Below are positions 61,701 through 64,000 of a stretch of 64,000 nt of DNA, one piece after another. The notes below the pieces were generated by a model that was given only the letters and a program-made list of their open reading frames with translations, was not told where the DNA came from and searched no databases. This stretch comes from Arabidopsis thaliana (taxonomy: Eukaryota; Streptophyta; Magnoliopsida; Brassicales; Brassicaceae), in contig NC_003076.8 in assembly GCF_000001735.4 (NCBI RefSeq), positions 16,929,835 through 16,993,834 on the forward strand, read 5' to 3'. How positions within the stretch are numbered: the first letter of the stretch is position 1; each line of letters begins with the position of its first letter. The position numbers and the translations under genes are program-made.

Positions 61701-62788
61701 TAGCGAGGATGAAAAGTTAGAATCGACGAACAAAAGGATGGATTAACTGAGAATATGTACCAGCCGGAGTATTTGATGTGATCTAGAGCTAACTTCATTC
61801 AGGGAGGTCTCTCCAATCTTCCTCTGAGCTGCAACAACACTGGTACATTAGTTAACGTTCAACTTAATTGAAATATTTGTAAGCCCGGGCATGTTACTCA
61901 CTTTCACAGACTGTAAGAAGTTCCTCTAGATGTGTTCTGTCTTGGATGGTCTCCTCAATAAGTTTCTCAACGACGGTTCCTCTCTGATGAAGCAAGCGGA
62001 TGGAAATGAGTGGGTCTAACACAATATGATAGCATAATATCGAAAAACACGCGATGTGTACCTCTGGATCATCGAGGAGCCTCCGTTGATTATTATCCCC
62101 ACTTAGGAGATCCCTCACAGCTTCATTGTAGATCTCAATCGCAGAGAATTTGAGGGTAAATTTGCGGTCCGTATGCTGAAGAAAATGAAAAAGTTTGGTT
62201 ACTTATGAAGGAAGAAATAAGAAAGAGATGTCAATGCCGCAGGGTTTTTGTTCAAACCTTTTGAATGTAACAAAAAATGTCATCCATTGCAAATTTAGTG
62301 ATGCCACACATTGTATACGTCTTCCCACTGCTTGTCTGTCCATATGCGAAAATACTTGCTGCAAAACCAAATGTGTCAAACCAAATTCATTGTTACAAAG
62401 ACAAATTAGATCAAAGTATTTAAGGTTGTTTTTTGGTTACAGTTGATTCCGCCGAGAACACAAAGAGCAACCTCCTTCGCTCCATCTTCATAGACTTGTT
62501 TCGTGGGAGAATCAAATCCAAACACTTTGTCTGTAAAACAAAATTTAAAAAAAATCTTAGCATCATGATTCCACAATGGTTGAATCAGCCTTGAATATTT
62601 CTGAACATCTTACCAAATGTATAGGTAGAGGGGAAGAGAGACCTCTCAGGCAAATTGTTATTGCATACTATTGTTGTGTTGTTTACACATTCCCAATCAC
62701 ATATATCATTCCTCGCCTTCTCTTTCTCGTTCTGCGGCCTTACCCTTACCGAAACCAATATCTTCTCCCCCTTTCCGCCACTCGCCAT
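58775..62788 (-). CDS. KIN-7-type kinesin with an incomplete motor domain
   Basis: Ten coding exons on the minus strand: 62788-62614, 62530-62441, 62358-62258, 62175-62062, 61983-61902, 61828-61761, 61676-61614, 61515-59572, 59492-59212 and 59120-58775. Phases match and the product is 1087 aa. The P-loop GQTSSGKT is at 95-102, switch I NEVSSRSH at 198-205 and switch II DLAGSE at 235-240. After [10 protein letters not shown] (to residue 272) the sequence continues directly with the [15 protein letters not shown] stalk. The expected kinesin block with HIPYRDSKLTRIL, LGGN and the neck is absent. The tail has Ser/Glu-rich sequence with three 35-residue repeats. The C-terminus carries the NACK/KIN-7 C-terminal (DUF3490-like) domain, for example [20 protein letters not shown]. 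The missing part makes normal motility doubtful. By order it is At5g42490. Confidence 0.93.
60630..60960 (-). repeat. Three in-frame ~35-codon repeats in the kinesin tail
   Basis: Units of 34-35 codons share [16 protein letters not shown] and [11 protein letters not shown], with variants such as [19 protein letters not shown]. They are consecutive and in frame inside the large exon. The DNA period is about 102-105 bases; the plus-strand text CTAATCTCCAT recurs near 60640, 60738 and 60845. Confidence 0.85.
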
Positions 62789-64000
62789 TTTCTATACCCT
62801 CTCTTTCTTCAATACATTCCTACCGGAATTGGAACCCCTTGCTTGAAGATGAAGGGAGAGAGAAAAAAGGTTTAGGTTGAGAAGAATAATGGATTTAAGA
62901 AAAAGATAGAATTAGAAGGCAAATTCTAATAATGGGTGATAATTAAGGCTTTATTGGGGTTTCTTCTTCCTCAAACAAACATCTATATATTCTCTAAACC
63001 CTAAAATAAGAATGTAGACAGATATATCCTCAGCTAACCTATGACCTGGCTAAGCTTTTTACACTATTGGCCAAAAGGCCCAAAACGATCAAAATACAGA
63101 TATTAGAGAAAATTGTATCCAATCAAATATTGAAATTTGAAAACCATGAATGCGTTGCCTTGTCAAACACACAACTGAAAGCATTGGTGGCATTTACCAA
63201 GAATCTACCCTTATGTTCTATCTTACAAATAAAAAAGATCGTATAAATTCATTGTTAATATGGAACAATATTACATATTATATGAGCGACATATTATATG
63301 AACCGGTGAACGTAAGTGAATATGAAAATTAACACAAACACTTCATAAAGTCGAAAAATACAAGTAAAGGAAATCATTCACATCATTATTTTACCTCTCT
63401 ATTACTCTATATCGTTGTTTTTCTTTTATGTTTGAAATTGTTTCACAAGCATATCCTAAGTTGTATTAACATGTTATTGAGATTTAGGGCTTTGAGTGTT
63501 TACTTCTCACACAAGAAACATATAGATCTCACAATATTATGTATGTGGATATATGAGTTTTCTCTTTTAGAACTCTCTGTACTCGTCGATTTATGTATCT
63601 CTATCTCCAAATCCAGGATTATCCTCTTCTGGTCAAGTTACTTCTCTTTTATCCTCTTCCTTGGGATTATCACTTCATCTGACTCGTGAGCTGAATTGCT
63701 TCTCTCGATGGTCTTTTTTGTTTTTGGTAAAAGGTGAAGTTACTTCTGTCGATGGTTGAAATTCTGAGTATGGTTTTTGCTTCCATGTTTTAACAAATTT
63801 TGTAAAACCTAAACAATTTCATTTTAATAAATATTTTAATTCTTAGTCAAGATAAATAGCAGAGGTTTGAGAAAAAGAGACGAAATTGGTCTATTTTGGG
63901 ATCGTTTTGCTATAAGGTTCCACTTTCGTGTGCTGTCTCATGCTTCTACAAAAGTTTTAATAGATCAGAAGAATCTTAAGGGCATCTTTAACTCATCTCT
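62789..64000. other. Region upstream of the kinesin gene
   Basis: The kinesin leader (C/T-rich on the minus strand near 62800-62990) and then AT-rich sequence with no gene I can support. Short frames in 63150-63689 show no domain. Confidence 0.5.

Overview
The window is a plant nuclear chromosome segment. Spliced reading frames, gene order and predicted protein lengths fit the PUB15-to-kinesin stretch of Arabidopsis thaliana chromosome 5 (around At5g42340 to At5g42490) or a very close accession. Splice models worked out by hand give 1265 aa for SPP, 801 aa for ARC6, 350 aa for URGT3, 447 aa for the PhoD-like phosphatase and 185 aa for CML37. These are the lengths I recall for the Arabidopsis proteins. 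No database was consulted.

Layout: 1-533 (-) is the 5' end of the U-box ligase gene PUB15. 2272-3963 (+) and 6471-8162 (-) are two almost identical intronless-CDS F-box/kelch genes, CFK1 and CFK2. They face each other tail to tail across a 2.5-kb spacer of repeat relics. Then follow a PhoD-like phosphatase (-), CML37 (-), the chloroplast stromal processing peptidase SPP (+, 24 coding exons), the SET-domain methyltransferase ATXR7 (-, 17 coding exons), SAUR70 (+) and the Golgi nucleotide-sugar transporter URGT3 (+). Next come an F-box gene (-), a receptor-like kinase lacking an ectodomain (-), a deleted RPL3 pseudogene (+), an E-class PPR gene (+), a second FBA F-box gene (+), a BRE/BRCC45 homologue (+), ARC6 (+) and a KIN-7 kinesin (-).

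Gene-poor AT-rich stretches lie at about 31-35 kb and 35.3-39 kb. Mobile-element traces include a small MITE with a TA target duplication, a 446-bp Mutator-like palindromic element with a 10-bp target duplication, a hAT transposase relic and an LTR-like relic. Degenerate ACCGAA/TTCGGAT-rich repeats occur at 47.0-47.4 kb and 51.6-52.1 kb.

Most genes are unrelated housekeeping or regulatory plant genes and do not form a pathway. Two act in plastids: SPP removes transit peptides in the stroma and ARC6 organises the division ring. Several act in ubiquitin-linked control: PUB15, CFK1/CFK2, two more F-box genes and BRE. Two touch chromatin: ATXR7 directly, and the CFK pair through the reported action of CFK1 on the DNA methyltransferase DRM2. 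The most interesting arrangement is the inverted CFK pair with transposon debris between its arms. Other items worth checking are the kinesin with part of its motor domain missing, the RPL3 copy in which a deletion fused a splice donor to a splice acceptor, and GC-AG introns in SPP and possibly ATXR7.
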